From Yoonia sp. SS1-5 (GTDB taxonomy: Bacteria > Pseudomonadota > Alphaproteobacteria > Rhodobacterales > Rhodobacteraceae), in assembly GCF_038443705.2 (NCBI RefSeq), contig NZ_CP151767.2:620001-684000 (forward strand): a stretch of 64,000 nt of DNA, written 5' to 3'. Positions 24,401 through 36,319 of this stretch are shown here, piece after piece. Positions within the stretch are counted from its first letter, which is position 1; every line of letters begins with the position of its first letter. The notes below the pieces were generated by a model that was not told where the DNA came from, searched no databases, and saw only the letters and a program-made list of their open reading frames with translations. The translations under genes were made by a program, and so were the position numbers.

Positions 24401-26047
24401 ATGACATTTGACGAACAATACCCCTATGGCTCGGCGCGATTTGCTGATCCCCAAGAAATCACCCGCGCATTTCGCGCAACTGGCGGCGTGCCCTTTGCCT
24501 TCCTCGGCAAGCGCAAGCTGTATCACTCTAAGCAAGCGGGCATGCTGCTGATTGGCGGCGCTGGCTCCGGCAAGTTCACTTCCGTTCTTGCACACATTAT
24601 GAATGCGCCGGGGCGCGCTGGCGAGCCGCCGCGTTATGCGATCTTCGATCCCAAGCGCGAGCTGCGCGCGGTAATGGAGCCGTATTTCGCATCCATCAAA
24701 GCCCGCGTGTATGAGATCAACCCGTACTTCACCCATGGGGTGCAGGGATCAACGCTCTCGCTATTTAGCCACCTTACAGAAGACAGCCCGCGTCTTGTGG
24801 CTGATAGTCGCCGCGTGGCGCGCACACTTTTGCCAGATAGCGGAGGCGGAGATTCAGCCTTCTTCGATCAAAAAGCGCAGAACTGGCTGGATGCTATGAT
24901 CCGTGGCCTTGTCACCACGGTTGATGGCGTCTCACCAACCAAGTTGTTCGATCTAATTGGCATGATCCGTTCTGACCCGGATGCCTGGGAGCTCATGGCG
25001 CACATGATGGCTGAATGCGGCGAACCGGATTTGCGCATCACCTATGATGAGATGCTGGATATGGCGCATGATAGTCGCCGCACCTTTGACTCGGTGATGG
25101 GCAGCGTAACCAATGCGCTCGCCTTTATGACTGATCCGCGCCTGCAAAATGCTTTCACCAGCACGCATCTGGCAGACTTCACATTGGATGTGCTCTGCGA
25201 GAGTAGTCCTGATCCGGTCTTTGTGTTCTTTGTGATGCCGCCGGAGATGACGCAGCAAAATGCGCCGCTGATCCGTCAGTTCTTCTCGACGCTGCGTACG
25301 ATCAAGCAATCCAAGCCAGAAGCGCCAACACTCAATCTGGTGATTGATGAGGCGGCCCAGCTTGGGCCATTCCCTGAGATTGCCGAGTTCTATTCCATTG
25401 GGCGCGGCTTCGGGCTTTGTCCGGTTTGCGTCTATCAAGATATCGGCCAGATCAAACAGAACCTTGGGCCAACGGGGGCGATGACGCTCTCGGCCAGTGC
25501 CGATCTGGAGGTGTATCTGGGCGGCGGCATCTCTGATCTGGAAACCGCGCGCCATCTGAGCGCCAAACTCGGCACTCAGACAATTGAGCTTAATGATCAT
25601 CTCACCCAGCAGCGCGCAGGCCGCGCTATGCGTGAGGCCATGCATGATGCGCTATTCGGCAAGGGTAATGCCGTGCGAACGGGCCTTGCGATGAAAACGC
25701 TGGACTATGAGCGTGGCCATAAACGCAAGCAGGCTCGCGCGCTGATGACGCCAGAAGAGATCATCGGCATGAGCCATAAGCAGGCGCTCATCATGCCATC
25801 GGGCTACGGCATTCCGCCATTCTTGGCTGATAAACTGCAGTATCATGCCATGAAGCTCTATCGCGGGGCATACGGGCCTAATCCGTATTTCGATGCTGAC
25901 CCGTCATCCGTGTGCGTGCCTGCATCATTGGGTCGAAAGAAAACCCTTCGCGTTATCCGTGAACCCGTGCCAGCGGCGCTAGCGCATCTTCCTCAATATC
26001 AAAGTGGTGAGTGGTCCTATCTGGACGGTCTCCGCCCCAAAATCTGA
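24401..26047 (+). CDS. traG: VirD4/TraG-type coupling protein
   Basis: 548-residue ATPase that would link the relaxase-bound DNA to a type IV secretion channel. The Walker A region is GGAGSGKFT (residues about 46-54) and the Walker B region is NLVIDEAAQLGPFPEI. A T4CP-like motif GFGLCPVCVYQDIGQIKQ follows. It lacks the N-terminal double membrane anchor of long VirD4 proteins, so it may be soluble or anchored by the small membrane proteins encoded just upstream. The ATG at 24401 follows AAAGGAAA; the frame upstream from 24287 overlaps the previous gene. No VirB genes occur in the window. Confidence 0.88.
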   Translation: MTFDEQYPYGSARFADPQEITRAFRATGGVPFAFLGKRKLYHSKQAGMLLIGGAGSGKFTSVLAHIMNAPGRAGEPPRYAIFDPKRELRAVMEPYFASIKARVYEINPYFTHGVQGSTLSLFSHLTEDSPRLVADSRRVARTLLPDSGGGDSAFFDQKAQNWLDAMIRGLVTTVDGVSPTKLFDLIGMIRSDPDAWELMAHMMAECGEPDLRITYDEMLDMAHDSRRTFDSVMGSVTNALAFMTDPRLQNAFTSTHLADFTLDVLCESSPDPVFVFFVMPPEMTQQNAPLIRQFFSTLRTIKQSKPEAPTLNLVIDEAAQLGPFPEIAEFYSIGRGFGLCPVCVYQDIGQIKQNLGPTGAMTLSASADLEVYLGGGISDLETARHLSAKLGTQTIELNDHLTQQRAGRAMREAMHDALFGKGNAVRTGLAMKTLDYERGHKRKQARALMTPEEIIGMSHKQALIMPSGYGIPPFLADKLQYHAMKLYRGAYGPNPYFDADPSSVCVPASLGRKKTLRVIREPVPAALAHLPQYQSGEWSYLDGLRPKI

Positions 26048-26083
26048 ACCACCAAATCTGAAACAATCAAAAGGAACTACACA

Positions 26084-26638
26084 ATGAAACACGAACCAAT
26101 CCAAACCAAAGCCATGAGCAAAATTTGCACGTCAAAATCTGAATGTGGTAAGCTTAAGGTAGAGCAGGAAACTTACGCAACGACCGATGGTGGTCATGCT
26201 CAGCTGCTCGACCCCGCATCGCCAGTTCTGGCGGGCGAATTTCAAGGGCAAGACGGACAACTAACCGCACCGCTTCATAGAAGTGATGCCGGAAAGGAGT
26301 GTGTTGCCATGAGTGATGAAAGCCTGCTCTCAAAGGCGCTGGAACAAGCCGCATCGCCATCCATAGAGATCGATGTGGCCAAATATCAGGCCTATCTTGA
26401 TGATCCTGCACTGACAGATGCGCAAAAAGAAGAGATCATCTCGGCGCTCTGGTCGATCATGACCGCGTTCGTTGATCTTGGTTTCGGGGTACATCCTGTT
26501 CAGCAAGCAATAGATCAAGAAGCCTGTGGACATCTCACCGAAAAGGTTGATCAGAGCGGCGAGACGGATTCTAATGATCCCAAGCCAAACTTTGAGACCC
26601 TGCAAAACGCATTTAATGCGGCCCGCGATGATACGTAG
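26084..26638 (+). CDS. Conserved element protein upstream of the recombinase
   Basis: 184 residues if started at 26084 (ribosome site AAAAGGAAC). A second start at 26309 with a better GGAAAGGAG site yields a 109-residue protein starting MSDESLLSKALEQAASP. The shorter form holds a compact helical domain (KYQAYLDDPALTDAQKEEIISALWSIMTAFVDLGFGVHPV). It lies 30 bp before the recombinase and may be co-transcribed as a recombination directionality or regulatory factor; that is inference from position. No family is named. Confidence 0.55.
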   Translation: MKHEPIQTKAMSKICTSKSECGKLKVEQETYATTDGGHAQLLDPASPVLAGEFQGQDGQLTAPLHRSDAGKECVAMSDESLLSKALEQAASPSIEIDVAKYQAYLDDPALTDAQKEEIISALWSIMTAFVDLGFGVHPVQQAIDQEACGHLTEKVDQSGETDSNDPKPNFETLQNAFNAARDDT

Positions 26639-26668
26639 TCGTGCGCCGCCAAGAGATAAGGAGTAGAT

Positions 26669-28309
<1,641 letters not shown>

Positions 28310-28333
28310 TCTGACACTCGCAACGCGAAATTG

Positions 28334-28353
28334 GGATGGATCAAGATCCATCC
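28334..28353. terminator. Stem-loop after sufS
   Basis: Perfect 9-bp stem GGATGGATC/GATCCATCC with an AA loop, between the sufS stop and tRNA-Arg. It likely ends the suf transcript on the minus strand, though the following T tract is weak. Confidence 0.5.
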
Positions 28354-28375
28354 TACGCCGTCCCGCATTGCGCCA

Positions 28376-29599
28376 CTAACTGAACAGGTCGTGACACAGT
28401 TCCAGCGCATCGACCAGCACGTCGACCTCTTGCGTGGTGTTGTACATCCCAAAGGAGGCCCGGCAGGTCGCACCGACGCCCATATGCTCCATCAGCGGCA
28501 TCGCACAATGGGTTCCCGCCCGAACGGCCACGCCTTTCTTGTCAAGCACGGTCGAGATGTCATGCGCATGGGCCGCCCCATCAAGCGTGAACGAGAAAAT
28601 CGCCCCCTTTGTTGCTGATTGCCCCTGCACATTCACCCAGTTCAGCCCGGCCAGTTTGCTGCGCGCATAATCGCGCAACCCCTGTTCGTGGGCCGCGATG
28701 GCATCCATGCCGATACCCATCATGTAATCAAGCGCCACGCCCAAACCGATGGTCTGGACAATACCCGGCGTGCCGGCCTCGAACATCATTGGCGGGTCGT
28801 TCCATGTGACCGCATCCCGGCCGACATCCCGGATCATGTCGCCGCCGCCCATGAAGGGCCGCATCTCGGCCATCCGGTCCTTGCGCACATAGATCGCGCC
28901 GGACCCGGACGGCCCGTAGAGCTTGTGGCCCGTCACCGCATAGAAATCGCACGCGATGTCACCGACATCGACCGGCATATGCACCGCCGCCTGAGACCCA
29001 TCAACCAGCACCGGCACACCCTTGCCATGCGCCCCTGCCGTGATCGCCTTGACGTCCACCACCGTGCCCAGAACGTTGGACATATGCGTGACCGCCACCA
29101 GCCGGGTTTTCGGGCCGATCGCGTCAATCACCTTTTGCGGATCAAGATCGCCATTTGCGTCCACATCCACCCATTTGATCACCACGCCCTGCCGTTCCCG
29201 CAGGAAATGCCAGGGAACAATATTCGCGTGATGCTCCATAATCGACAAGACGATCTCGTCCCCGGCCTGCAACCTTGGCATCGCCCAGCCATAGGCCACC
29301 ATGTTGATCCCTTCGGTGGTGCCGGAATTGATGATGATCTCGTCCTCGCTGCCTGCATTCAGGAACCGGGCGATAATCCCCCTGACGCCCTCGTACCGTT
29401 CGGTCGCCAGATTGCTGAGATAATGCAGGCCCCGATGCACATTGGCATATTCTTCGGCATAGCCGCGGGTGATTGCATCAATCACGACCTGCGGCTTTTG
29501 CGCCGATGCCCCGTTGTCGAGATAGACCAGCGGCTTGCCATTGACCTCGCGCGACAGGATCGGGAAATCGGCCCGGATTGCATCAATATCATAGCTCAT
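28376..29599 (-). CDS. sufS: Cysteine desulfurase SufS
   Basis: 407-residue PLP enzyme that takes sulfur from cysteine and passes it to the SufBCD scaffold for iron-sulfur cluster assembly. The PLP lysine is Lys226 (AVTGHKLYGPSG). The active-site cysteine is Cys365 (RAGTHCAMPLM), and LDNGASAQKPQ marks the N terminus. The ATG at 29599 follows a run of G and overlaps the stop of the upstream membrane gene. The length is normal for SufS, the group II class. It is the last suf gene here; tRNA-Arg and the mobile element follow. Confidence 0.97.
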   Translation of the reverse strand: MSYDIDAIRADFPILSREVNGKPLVYLDNGASAQKPQVVIDAITRGYAEEYANVHRGLHYLSNLATERYEGVRGIIARFLNAGSEDEIIINSGTTEGINMVAYGWAMPRLQAGDEIVLSIMEHHANIVPWHFLRERQGVVIKWVDVDANGDLDPQKVIDAIGPKTRLVAVTHMSNVLGTVVDVKAITAGAHGKGVPVLVDGSQAAVHMPVDVGDIACDFYAVTGHKLYGPSGSGAIYVRKDRMAEMRPFMGGGDMIRDVGRDAVTWNDPPMMFEAGTPGIVQTIGLGVALDYMMGIGMDAIAAHEQGLRDYARSKLAGLNWVNVQGQSATKGAIFSFTLDGAAHAHDISTVLDKKGVAVRAGTHCAMPLMEHMGVGATCRASFGMYNTTQEVDVLVDALELCHDLFS

Positions 29600-30195
29600 A
29601 TTGTCCCCCCCGGGGGTTGGAGACCGCCCGCCAGCAACAAAAGCGTCACCGCAACCATTGCAACAGCCAGCATCGCAAGGATCAGGCACCCAAGCGCCGT
29701 CCCCAAATTCTTGAACCCGTGCAGTTCATTGATGAAATTGACCAGGCACCAGATCAGGGCCGCCCCGGTCACCAGGCCAAACATGGCCCCGATATTGTAG
29801 CTGAACAAGGTGATCACGATATGGATGATCACCAGCGTCAACCGCACCGCCAGGAACCACACAAACACGGCCAGGGTTTGCTGCAATGTCCCGGTGCCAT
29901 CCAGGATCCGGCCCACCTTGAATATCGCAAAGCCGGTTGCGCATAACAGCGAGATCACAAGCGCTGCAAAGGCAAATGGTGAAATCACCCGGGCCTGTGC
30001 CTGCATTTCGGGGGGGAGCGGCGCAACCTGTTGCAGGATCACAAGCGCCAGCGTGCTGAGAATGCCCATCAACACCATTGCGGTCCAAAGCGTGGACAGG
30101 TCAAATCTGTACGCGAGGACCTGCCGCGCGATCGGAACAGGCTCGATCAGGCTTAGCCAGACCTGGCGCATCCAGGATTGAAATTCGCGTGTCAT
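29596..30195 (-). CDS. Yip1-family membrane protein, suf operon
   Basis: 199-residue integral membrane protein with about five hydrophobic segments, of the Yip1 type. The ATG at 30195 overlaps the stop of the gene before it, and its own stop overlaps the sufS ATG (ATGA). Between sufD and sufS it is locked in the suf transcript. The role in cluster assembly is unknown; such pairs of membrane genes are common in suf clusters of Rhodobacteraceae. Confidence 0.75.
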   Translation of the reverse strand: MTREFQSWMRQVWLSLIEPVPIARQVLAYRFDLSTLWTAMVLMGILSTLALVILQQVAPLPPEMQAQARVISPFAFAALVISLLCATGFAIFKVGRILDGTGTLQQTLAVFVWFLAVRLTLVIIHIVITLFSYNIGAMFGLVTGAALIWCLVNFINELHGFKNLGTALGCLILAMLAVAMVAVTLLLLAGGLQPPGGTI

Positions 30196-30695
30196 GATCG
30201 CCGTTCCGCCTCGCGCAGGGATTGCACCCAGATATATAGAAACCCCAGAACCCATATCCCACCGACAATATTGGTCTGCAGGCCCGGCCCGACAAAGCCG
30301 GCCGTCAACCCATGCAAAAGCAAAACAGGTACAGTGGCAAGCAAGGTCCAAAACAAGGCGATCCGCGCGCCGTACCAGTCACCCTGCCCGCCCAGTGCCT
30401 TGGCAACCAGATGGCTAAGTGCTGCCAGCGCATAAAGAAACAACGGCCAGACCATCACCCAGGCCAGAAACTCGTATGCCATCAGCTGGTTCAACTCGGG
30501 CACGTCAGCGCCCGGCGCCAGATCAAACCCGGCGGCCTTGCGCGACAGACGCGGCCATTGGGCCACAAATATCAGAAAGCAGGCGATCATGACAAAAGCC
30601 ATGGCACGGTCTTCCCGCCTGCCCTGATCCAGTATGCGGCGCGTCACCGCCCGCGGCGCGCGCCACGTCTCTATGATATCTGAGGTGACAGGCAT
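30192..30695 (-). CDS. Yip1-family membrane protein, suf operon
   Basis: 167 residues with a soluble N terminus (DIIETWRAPRAVTRRIL) and four or five transmembrane segments. It starts at the stop of sufD and overlaps the next Yip1-like gene by 4 bp. The two neighbours are probably paralogues. A role as a membrane partner of the suf machinery is inferred only from tight coupling. Confidence 0.75.
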   Translation of the reverse strand: MPVTSDIIETWRAPRAVTRRILDQGRREDRAMAFVMIACFLIFVAQWPRLSRKAAGFDLAPGADVPELNQLMAYEFLAWVMVWPLFLYALAALSHLVAKALGGQGDWYGARIALFWTLLATVPVLLLHGLTAGFVGPGLQTNIVGGIWVLGFLYIWVQSLREAERRS

Positions 30696-31981
30696 CAGCT
30701 ATGGCGAGACAGCCAGCCTTCCAGCCGATCCCGCAACGCATCCGCGAGCGCCTCATCCGCGATTTCTTCCAACGCCTCGGCGAGGAATGCCAATGTCAGC
30801 AGATTGGTCGCCTGGGTATGCGGCACACCGCGCGAGCGCAGGTAGAACAACGCATCCTCGTCAATCGCCCCCGAGGTAGAGCCATGCGAACAGGCCACAT
30901 CATCGGCGTAAATCTCAAGCTCGGGCTTGGCGAGGAACTGGCTGTCGTCATCCAGCAGCAAGGACTGGCTGATCTGGTAGCCATCGGTCTTTTGCGCGCC
31001 TTCCTTGACGAGGATCTTGCCCTGAAACACACCGGTTGCGCCGTTGCGCAGGACCTTCTTGAACACCTGACGGCTTTCGCAATTCACCGCATCATGGGTG
31101 ATGAAAACAGTGTCGTCGTGATGAAAGTCCTTTCCGTCCCCAACGCAAACGCCTGCTACATGGGCCGTTGCATCATCGCCCAGTATCTCAAGCACACATT
31201 CGTTGCGGGTCAGCACCCCATTGAAGGTCATGGTGAACGACTTGAACACGCTTTGCTTGCCTATTCTGGCAAAGCAATGGGTCACTGCCCGGCGTTCGTG
31301 GTCGCGCCCCTGGGCGCGGACATGGTGAAAGGCCGCACCGTCCGCCACGTCGACTTCCAGTAGTTTTGAGAAACGTGCCGCCGCAGGGCCGGTTTCCAGC
31401 AGGGTGATTTCGGCGCCCTCCTCGACCTTGACCAGATTGTGCAGCGCGGCATCAGAGGCCACGTTATTGTGCAGATAGATCAGGTTGATCGGTTTTGACA
31501 CTTTAGCCGTGGCGCGCAGAACAACCCCATCAGTGGCCGTCGCCGTATTCAATGCAGCCAAGGGGCGTTCCACCGGCACCTGGCCACGCGCCTCGAGCAC
31601 GCCGTAAAGGTCCTTGGCCCAGTGAATGTCCTTTGCGGTCACATCCGCCAGACGTTCCACCTCGACCCCTTCGGCCTGCAGATCATCGGACGCATCTGCA
31701 TCAAAGACGCCGTCAACAAAGACGATCCTGACCCGATCAACCGCATCGAACAAAGGCCCTTCGTCATTCTGGAACAGCGCGGCCTCGGCCGCCTCGGGCG
31801 CCGTCAGCGAGGATGGATCGGTGTATTTCCAGTATTCATCCCGCTTGGTCGGCAGGCCCATTTGCTGCACCCGTGCGAGGGCATCGGCCCGCGCCGCATT
31901 TGCCCATGCCGCGCCATCGGGCATTTCAAGTCCGGTCAGCCGTGCTGCTGTTGTCTCACTTTTCAGCTTCGCAAGCGCCAT
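30695..31981 (-). CDS. sufD: Fe-S cluster assembly protein SufD
   Basis: 428-residue SufD, scaffold partner of SufB in the SufBC2D complex. The N-terminal helical region (LPTKRDEYWKYTDPSSL) leads into the SufBD beta-helix. The end region shows ADDVACSHGSTSGAIDEDALFYLRSRG, with the conserved His and Glu that help build the cluster. The ATG is 1 bp beyond the sufC stop. It is complete and of normal length. Confidence 0.95.
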   Translation of the reverse strand: MALAKLKSETTAARLTGLEMPDGAAWANAARADALARVQQMGLPTKRDEYWKYTDPSSLTAPEAAEAALFQNDEGPLFDAVDRVRIVFVDGVFDADASDDLQAEGVEVERLADVTAKDIHWAKDLYGVLEARGQVPVERPLAALNTATATDGVVLRATAKVSKPINLIYLHNNVASDAALHNLVKVEEGAEITLLETGPAAARFSKLLEVDVADGAAFHHVRAQGRDHERRAVTHCFARIGKQSVFKSFTMTFNGVLTRNECVLEILGDDATAHVAGVCVGDGKDFHHDDTVFITHDAVNCESRQVFKKVLRNGATGVFQGKILVKEGAQKTDGYQISQSLLLDDDSQFLAKPELEIYADDVACSHGSTSGAIDEDALFYLRSRGVPHTQATNLLTLAFLAEALEEIADEALADALRDRLEGWLSRHS

Positions 31982-31982
31982 G

Positions 31983-32738
31983 TCAGGCCACCTCGGTCAA
32001 AATGTCAGTATATCCGTTGTTTTCGACTTCCAGCGCCAGCTCTGGACCGCCTGTTTTGACGATCTTGCCGTCTGCCATGATATGCACGACATCCGGCTTG
32101 ATATGATCGAGAAGCCGCTGATAGTGGGTAATTACCAGAAACGAGCGCCCTTCGGAACGCAGGGCATTCACACCCTCGGCGACCAGTTTCATCGCATCGA
32201 CGTCCAGCCCGGAATCGGTTTCATCCAGAATGCACATCTTGGGTTCAAGCATCGCCATCTGCAGGATTTCATTGCGCTTCTTTTCGCCGCCCGAAAAGCC
32301 CACATTGACAGGGCGCTTCAGCATATCGGCGTCGATCTTGAGGCTTTTGGCCTTTGCGCGCACTTCCTTAAGGAAATCAGCAGCGCTCAACTCCTCTTCG
32401 CCGCGGGCCTTGCGCTGTGCGTTCACGGCCGTGCGCAGGAAGGTCATGTTGCCGACGCCGGGGATCTCGACAGGGTATTGGAATGCCAAAAACAGGCCCA
32501 GTGCGGCCCGTTCCTCGGGTTCCATGTCAATCAGATCCGCACCATCAAGGCTGGCCCCGCCATCGGTCACCTCATAGCCGTCCTTGCCAGACAGCACATA
32601 GGACAAGGTCGACTTACCGGACCCGTTTGGCCCCATGATCGCATGCACGCTGCCCGGCTCGATGGTCAGATCGACCCCTTTCAGGATCTGCTTGTCTTCT
32701 TCCTCAAGTTTGACATGTAGGTTTTTGATTTCCAACAT
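31983..32738 (-). CDS. sufC: Fe-S cluster assembly ATPase SufC
   Basis: 251-residue ABC-type ATPase that drives shape change of SufB and SufD during cluster assembly. Walker A is GPNGSGKSTL. The signature is GFSGGEKKRNE, and Walker B is MCILDETDSGLD. It is cytosolic, with no membrane domain. The ATG has AAGAAAG upstream. It lies between the membrane gene at 32885 and sufD. Confidence 0.96.
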   Translation of the reverse strand: MLEIKNLHVKLEEEDKQILKGVDLTIEPGSVHAIMGPNGSGKSTLSYVLSGKDGYEVTDGGASLDGADLIDMEPEERAALGLFLAFQYPVEIPGVGNMTFLRTAVNAQRKARGEEELSAADFLKEVRAKAKSLKIDADMLKRPVNVGFSGGEKKRNEILQMAMLEPKMCILDETDSGLDVDAMKLVAEGVNALRSEGRSFLVITHYQRLLDHIKPDVVHIMADGKIVKTGGPELALEVENNGYTDILTEVA

Positions 32739-32884
32739 TTCTTCTTTCCTGAACTATGAGTGCGCGACAATGCGCGCCTGTGTATGAACATGCAAAACAA
32801 CGCCGGTCTGCAACGCAGCCGGCTGTTTCACTTCGATTTTTGATTTGGTGTATCGCGCCTGCGCCCCAGGGGCTGCAGGACGTG

Positions 32885-33415
32885 CTAGCTGCCGGTGATA
32901 TGCCCCGGCAATGCGATCTGCACATCGCGGAAGACAAGTGTCATCGGCGTCGTCTGTGCGCGGACGGTCTGCACATATTCCGAGGTGTAGACGATTGCCA
33001 ATTCGTCCGGATAGGCCCACATCAGGTTGTGCCCACCCAGCAGCATGGCCACTGCGCCCAAAAGCTGTGCTGCGCGCAACGTCGTTCGGCGATGCCGCAG
33101 CAGTGCGGATAAAAGCAGGACGACAAACAAGCTGACCAGAATGTCGGTGAACAGGCTTGCGTTGCTGACCTCGACCATTTCCAGATACCGGTAACGCAAC
33201 GATTGACCGACAATGACCGCGATCACCCCGATCAACACCGATATCAGCAACCGGATGATCGAGAATTTCTGCGCCTTGATATCCTTGCGGATTTGTTCCT
33301 GCGATGTGTGCTTTGGCACATGCATCTGCAGTTCCGGATCGAAATAGGCTTTGTTGCTGGGGCTTTTGATGCGCTTGATCCGCGCATTGAAGTTGTCCTG
33401 CCCAAGATTTGCCAT
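32885..33415 (-). CDS. Small membrane protein, suf operon
   Basis: 176 residues. A basic soluble N terminus of about 50 residues (DNFNARIKRIKSPSNKAYFD) leads to three or four transmembrane segments (SIIRLLISVLIGVIAVIVG and following). It lies between sufB and sufC in the same direction. No family is recognised. Tight conservation of similar genes in this operon in the family is general knowledge, and it suggests a membrane link for the machinery. Confidence 0.75.
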   Translation of the reverse strand: MANLGQDNFNARIKRIKSPSNKAYFDPELQMHVPKHTSQEQIRKDIKAQKFSIIRLLISVLIGVIAVIVGQSLRYRYLEMVEVSNASLFTDILVSLFVVLLLSALLRHRRTTLRAAQLLGAVAMLLGGHNLMWAYPDELAIVYTSEYVQTVRAQTTPMTLVFRDVQIALPGHITGS

Positions 33416-33526
33416 TCTGCCATGCTCCGCCGGTCTGCCTTGGTGCAGACCTTCCCACCCAAACGGGGCAAGAACGGGGCCGCCCAGTGACGTTTGGACG
33501 ACGAAATAAAGCCTTTGCTGCCTGCA

Positions 33527-33730
33527 TCACAGCACCCCCAGCGTGACTGGCCGGCGTGATGATGCACCTGCACCGCCAATTGCCAAGACAGACAGGACAA
33601 CGAACGCCGCACCGGCAACCATCTGGCTGCCCGCTTCATCATAGGCCCTGAACAGGTCAAAAGTCAGGTTGACCATGGCAACCGCGCTGAACAGCGCAAG
33701 CCCCCATACCCAACCGGTGCCAAATGTCAT
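33527..33730 (-). CDS. 67-residue membrane protein, suf operon
   Basis: Short protein with two hydrophobic segments ([17 protein letters not shown] and [17 protein letters not shown]). The ATG at 33730 overlaps the sufB stop (ATGA), so translation is coupled. No family is recognised. Confidence 0.7.
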   Translation of the reverse strand: MTFGTGWVWGLALFSAVAMVNLTFDLFRAYDEAGSQMVAGAAFVVLSVLAIGGAGASSRRPVTLGVL

Positions 33731-35250
33731 CCAACAGACCCTTCAAGCGAAATCGCAACCAGCGCCTGGGCTTCCATGGCAAATTCCATTGGCAGGGCCT
33801 GCAGGACTTCCTTGCAGAACCCGTTCACCACCAATGCGACGGCCTCCTCTTCATCCATACCCCGGCTGCGGCAATAGAATAGCTGATCATCATCCACCTT
33901 GGATGTGGTCGCCTCATGCTCAACCCGGGAGGAGTTATTCTTAACCTCGATATAAGGCACCGTATGCGCCCCGCATTTGTCACCAATCAAAAGGCTGTCA
34001 CACTGGGTGTAATTTCGGGATTCCTTGGCCTTTGGGTGCATGGATACCAGCCCGCGATAGGTATTCTGCGCCTTGCCCGCACTGATCCCCTTGGACACAA
34101 TGCGCGATTTGGTGTTCTTGCCCAGATGCACCATCTTCGTACCGGTATCGGCCTGCTGCATATTGTTGGCAATCGCAATGGAATAGAACTCGCCCTGGCT
34201 GTCATCGCCGCGCAAGATGCAGGACGGGTATTTCCATGTCACGGCCGAGCCGGTCTCGACCTGTGTCCACATCACCTTGGACCGGTCACCACGGCAATCG
34301 GCGCGCTTGGTCACAAAGTTGTAGATCCCGCCATTACCCTCGGCATCGCCCGGATACCAGTTCTGGACGGTAGAATATTTCACCTCCGCATCTTCTTCGA
34401 TGATGATCTCGACCACCGCGGCATGCAGCTGTGCCGTATCACGCTTGGGCGCCGTGCAGCCTTCGAGATACGAAACATAAGATCCCTTATCCGCGATGAT
34501 CAGGGTCCGCTCAAACTGGCCGGTATTTTCGGCATTGATCCGGAAATATGTCGACAGCTCCATCGGGCAGCGCACGCCAGGGGGCACATAGACGAAAGAG
34601 CCATCCGAAAAGACCGCGCTGTTCAGCGTGGCATAGAAATTGTCCGATGGCGGGACAACCGAGCCGAGGTATTTTTTCACCAGCTCGGGATGCTTTTCAA
34701 TCGCCTCGGAAATCGAACAAAAGATCACGCCGGCCTTCTCCAACTCCTTCTGGAAGGTCGTGCCAACCGAGACGGAATCAAACACGGCATCCACCGCCAC
34801 CTTGCGGCCCTCGGCAGGGGCATCTTCCGCGCCCTCGACGCCCGCCAGGATCATCTGTTCCTTCAGCGGAATGCCCAGCTTTTCATATGTCGCCAATAGC
34901 TTGGGATCGACCTCATCCAGCGATTTTGGCTTCACTTCCATGCTTTTGGGGCGGGCGTAATAGTAAATGTCCTGAAAATCTATGTTCGGATAACTCACCA
35001 TCGCCCATGTGGGTTCTTCGATTTTCTCCCACCGCGCAAAGGCAGACAGACGCCAATCCGTCATCCAGTCCGGCTCGTTATTCTTGTCCGATATCAGGCG
35101 TACGATGTCAGGGTTTACACCTTTGGGGGCGTAATCCATTTCGATCTCGGTTTCCCAGCCGTGCTTATAGGCGCCTGAGAGTGCTGAAACCGCGTCAACC
35201 GTCTCCTGATCGACACCGTCCTTGACGTCTACATCATCAAAAGCAGCCAT
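33727..35250 (-). CDS. sufB: Fe-S cluster assembly protein SufB
   Basis: 507-residue scaffold on which new iron-sulfur clusters form. Typical parts: [20 protein letters not shown], the [16 protein letters not shown] region, [17 protein letters not shown] and the C-terminal core with [27 protein letters not shown] cysteines and [16 protein letters not shown]. The ATG at 35250 follows GAGAGGAAAG; an upstream in-frame start at 35265 lies in the end of the preceding gene. It is 11 bp from the NifS-like gene. Confidence 0.97.
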   Translation of the reverse strand: MAAFDDVDVKDGVDQETVDAVSALSGAYKHGWETEIEMDYAPKGVNPDIVRLISDKNNEPDWMTDWRLSAFARWEKIEEPTWAMVSYPNIDFQDIYYYARPKSMEVKPKSLDEVDPKLLATYEKLGIPLKEQMILAGVEGAEDAPAEGRKVAVDAVFDSVSVGTTFQKELEKAGVIFCSISEAIEKHPELVKKYLGSVVPPSDNFYATLNSAVFSDGSFVYVPPGVRCPMELSTYFRINAENTGQFERTLIIADKGSYVSYLEGCTAPKRDTAQLHAAVVEIIIEEDAEVKYSTVQNWYPGDAEGNGGIYNFVTKRADCRGDRSKVMWTQVETGSAVTWKYPSCILRGDDSQGEFYSIAIANNMQQADTGTKMVHLGKNTKSRIVSKGISAGKAQNTYRGLVSMHPKAKESRNYTQCDSLLIGDKCGAHTVPYIEVKNNSSRVEHEATTSKVDDDQLFYCRSRGMDEEEAVALVVNGFCKEVLQALPMEFAMEAQALVAISLEGSVG

Positions 35251-35261
35251 TTTCTTTCCTC

Positions 35262-36293
35262 TCAAGCCGCCCGCCTGCGGGCGCGTTTTTCTGTCCAGGC
35301 CTGCACAAAGCGCATGACCTCTTCTTCTGTTGTGTCCAGCCCTAGCGAGACACGCAAAGCGCCCGCAGCCTGATCGTCATCCAGCCCCACAGCACGCAGA
35401 ACCCGGCTCACCTTTACCTTGCCGCTGGAACAGGCCGATCCGGCCGAAACCGCAAAGCCCGCCAGGTCCATCGCCATCACCTGTGTTTCGCCTTTCCACC
35501 CTGGGGTGACGAAACAACTGGTATTGGGCAAACGGGACTGGTCTTTCCCGACAAAAATAGTGCTGTTTTCCGCAGCCTCAATGGCCTTTTCTAGAATATT
35601 TCTAAGTTTCGCAACCCGATCCCATGCGCCGGCCGCCAAATCAGCCTGTGCGGCAACTGCCGCTGCCCCCATTCCCGCGATCGCAATCACGTTTTCCGTG
35701 CCGGACCGGCGGCCCATCTCCTGACCCCCGCCCTTTATTTGCGATGCAATATCAGTACCTTGCGGAAATATCAGCGCGCCGACACCTTTTGGCCCGCCAA
35801 ATTTATGGGCCGACAGAAACACCATGCCGATGCCGGACCAGGAAAACGAAAACGGGACGCGCCCAAATCCTTGGGTAATATCACTGACAGCCAGTCCCTG
35901 GGGCAAGTCCTGCAGGATGCCCGTTTCGGAATTGGCCAGCTGCAGGGCACAAGCCCCCGGATCATCGACCATAACCGCACCGTCAACCACCGGCAGGACC
36001 GGATCAATCCACGCATGCACAGCATCATGTTCAATCGGTGCGGCCTTCAATCCGCGCCCGGCCAGGGCCAATGCGGCGGCCTCGGTGGCACCGGATGTAA
36101 AGACGATATCGGCATTGGGCGCACCAACGGCCTCGGCCAGTTGGGCCCGGGCTTTCTCCACCACGCCTTTCGCAGCGCGCCCTTCGGCATGTACCGACGA
36201 CGGGTTGCCCACCACATCCATGGCCGCCAACATGGCGGTGCGTGCCTCCGGACGCAGCGGCGCGGTCGCATTATGATCCAGATAGGTTCTCAT
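35262..36293 (-). CDS. nifS: NifS/IscS-type cysteine desulfurase
   Basis: 343-residue group I cysteine desulfurase. Lys164 ([11 protein letters not shown]) binds PLP, and Cys288 ([11 protein letters not shown]) is the mobile sulfur-carrying cysteine. The enzyme is somewhat shorter than IscS (about 400 residues). A second desulfurase (SufS) lies at the other end of the operon, so the cluster has two sulfur donors. The ATG at 36293 fits the start [13 protein letters not shown]; the frame extends upstream to 36362 through a GC hairpin and is not preferred. One oddity: the PLP-facing DxxQ motif reads SDITQGFGR. Confidence 0.93.
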   Translation of the reverse strand: MRTYLDHNATAPLRPEARTAMLAAMDVVGNPSSVHAEGRAAKGVVEKARAQLAEAVGAPNADIVFTSGATEAAALALAGRGLKAAPIEHDAVHAWIDPVLPVVDGAVMVDDPGACALQLANSETGILQDLPQGLAVSDITQGFGRVPFSFSWSGIGMVFLSAHKFGGPKGVGALIFPQGTDIASQIKGGGQEMGRRSGTENVIAIAGMGAAAVAAQADLAAGAWDRVAKLRNILEKAIEAAENSTIFVGKDQSRLPNTSCFVTPGWKGETQVMAMDLAGFAVSAGSACSSGKVKVSRVLRAVGLDDDQAAGALRVSLGLDTTEEEVMRFVQAWTEKRARRRAA

Positions 36294-36319
36294 CGCATCA
36301 TCTTGCCAAAAATACTCCG

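Noticed and set aside
28619..29800. 393-codon plus-strand frame opposite sufS
   Set aside because: It is the antisense of sufS and the Yip1-like gene; long antisense frames are common in GC-rich DNA.
33916..34899. 327-codon plus-strand frame opposite sufB
   Set aside because: Antisense shadow of sufB; His/Arg-rich composition typical of such shadows.
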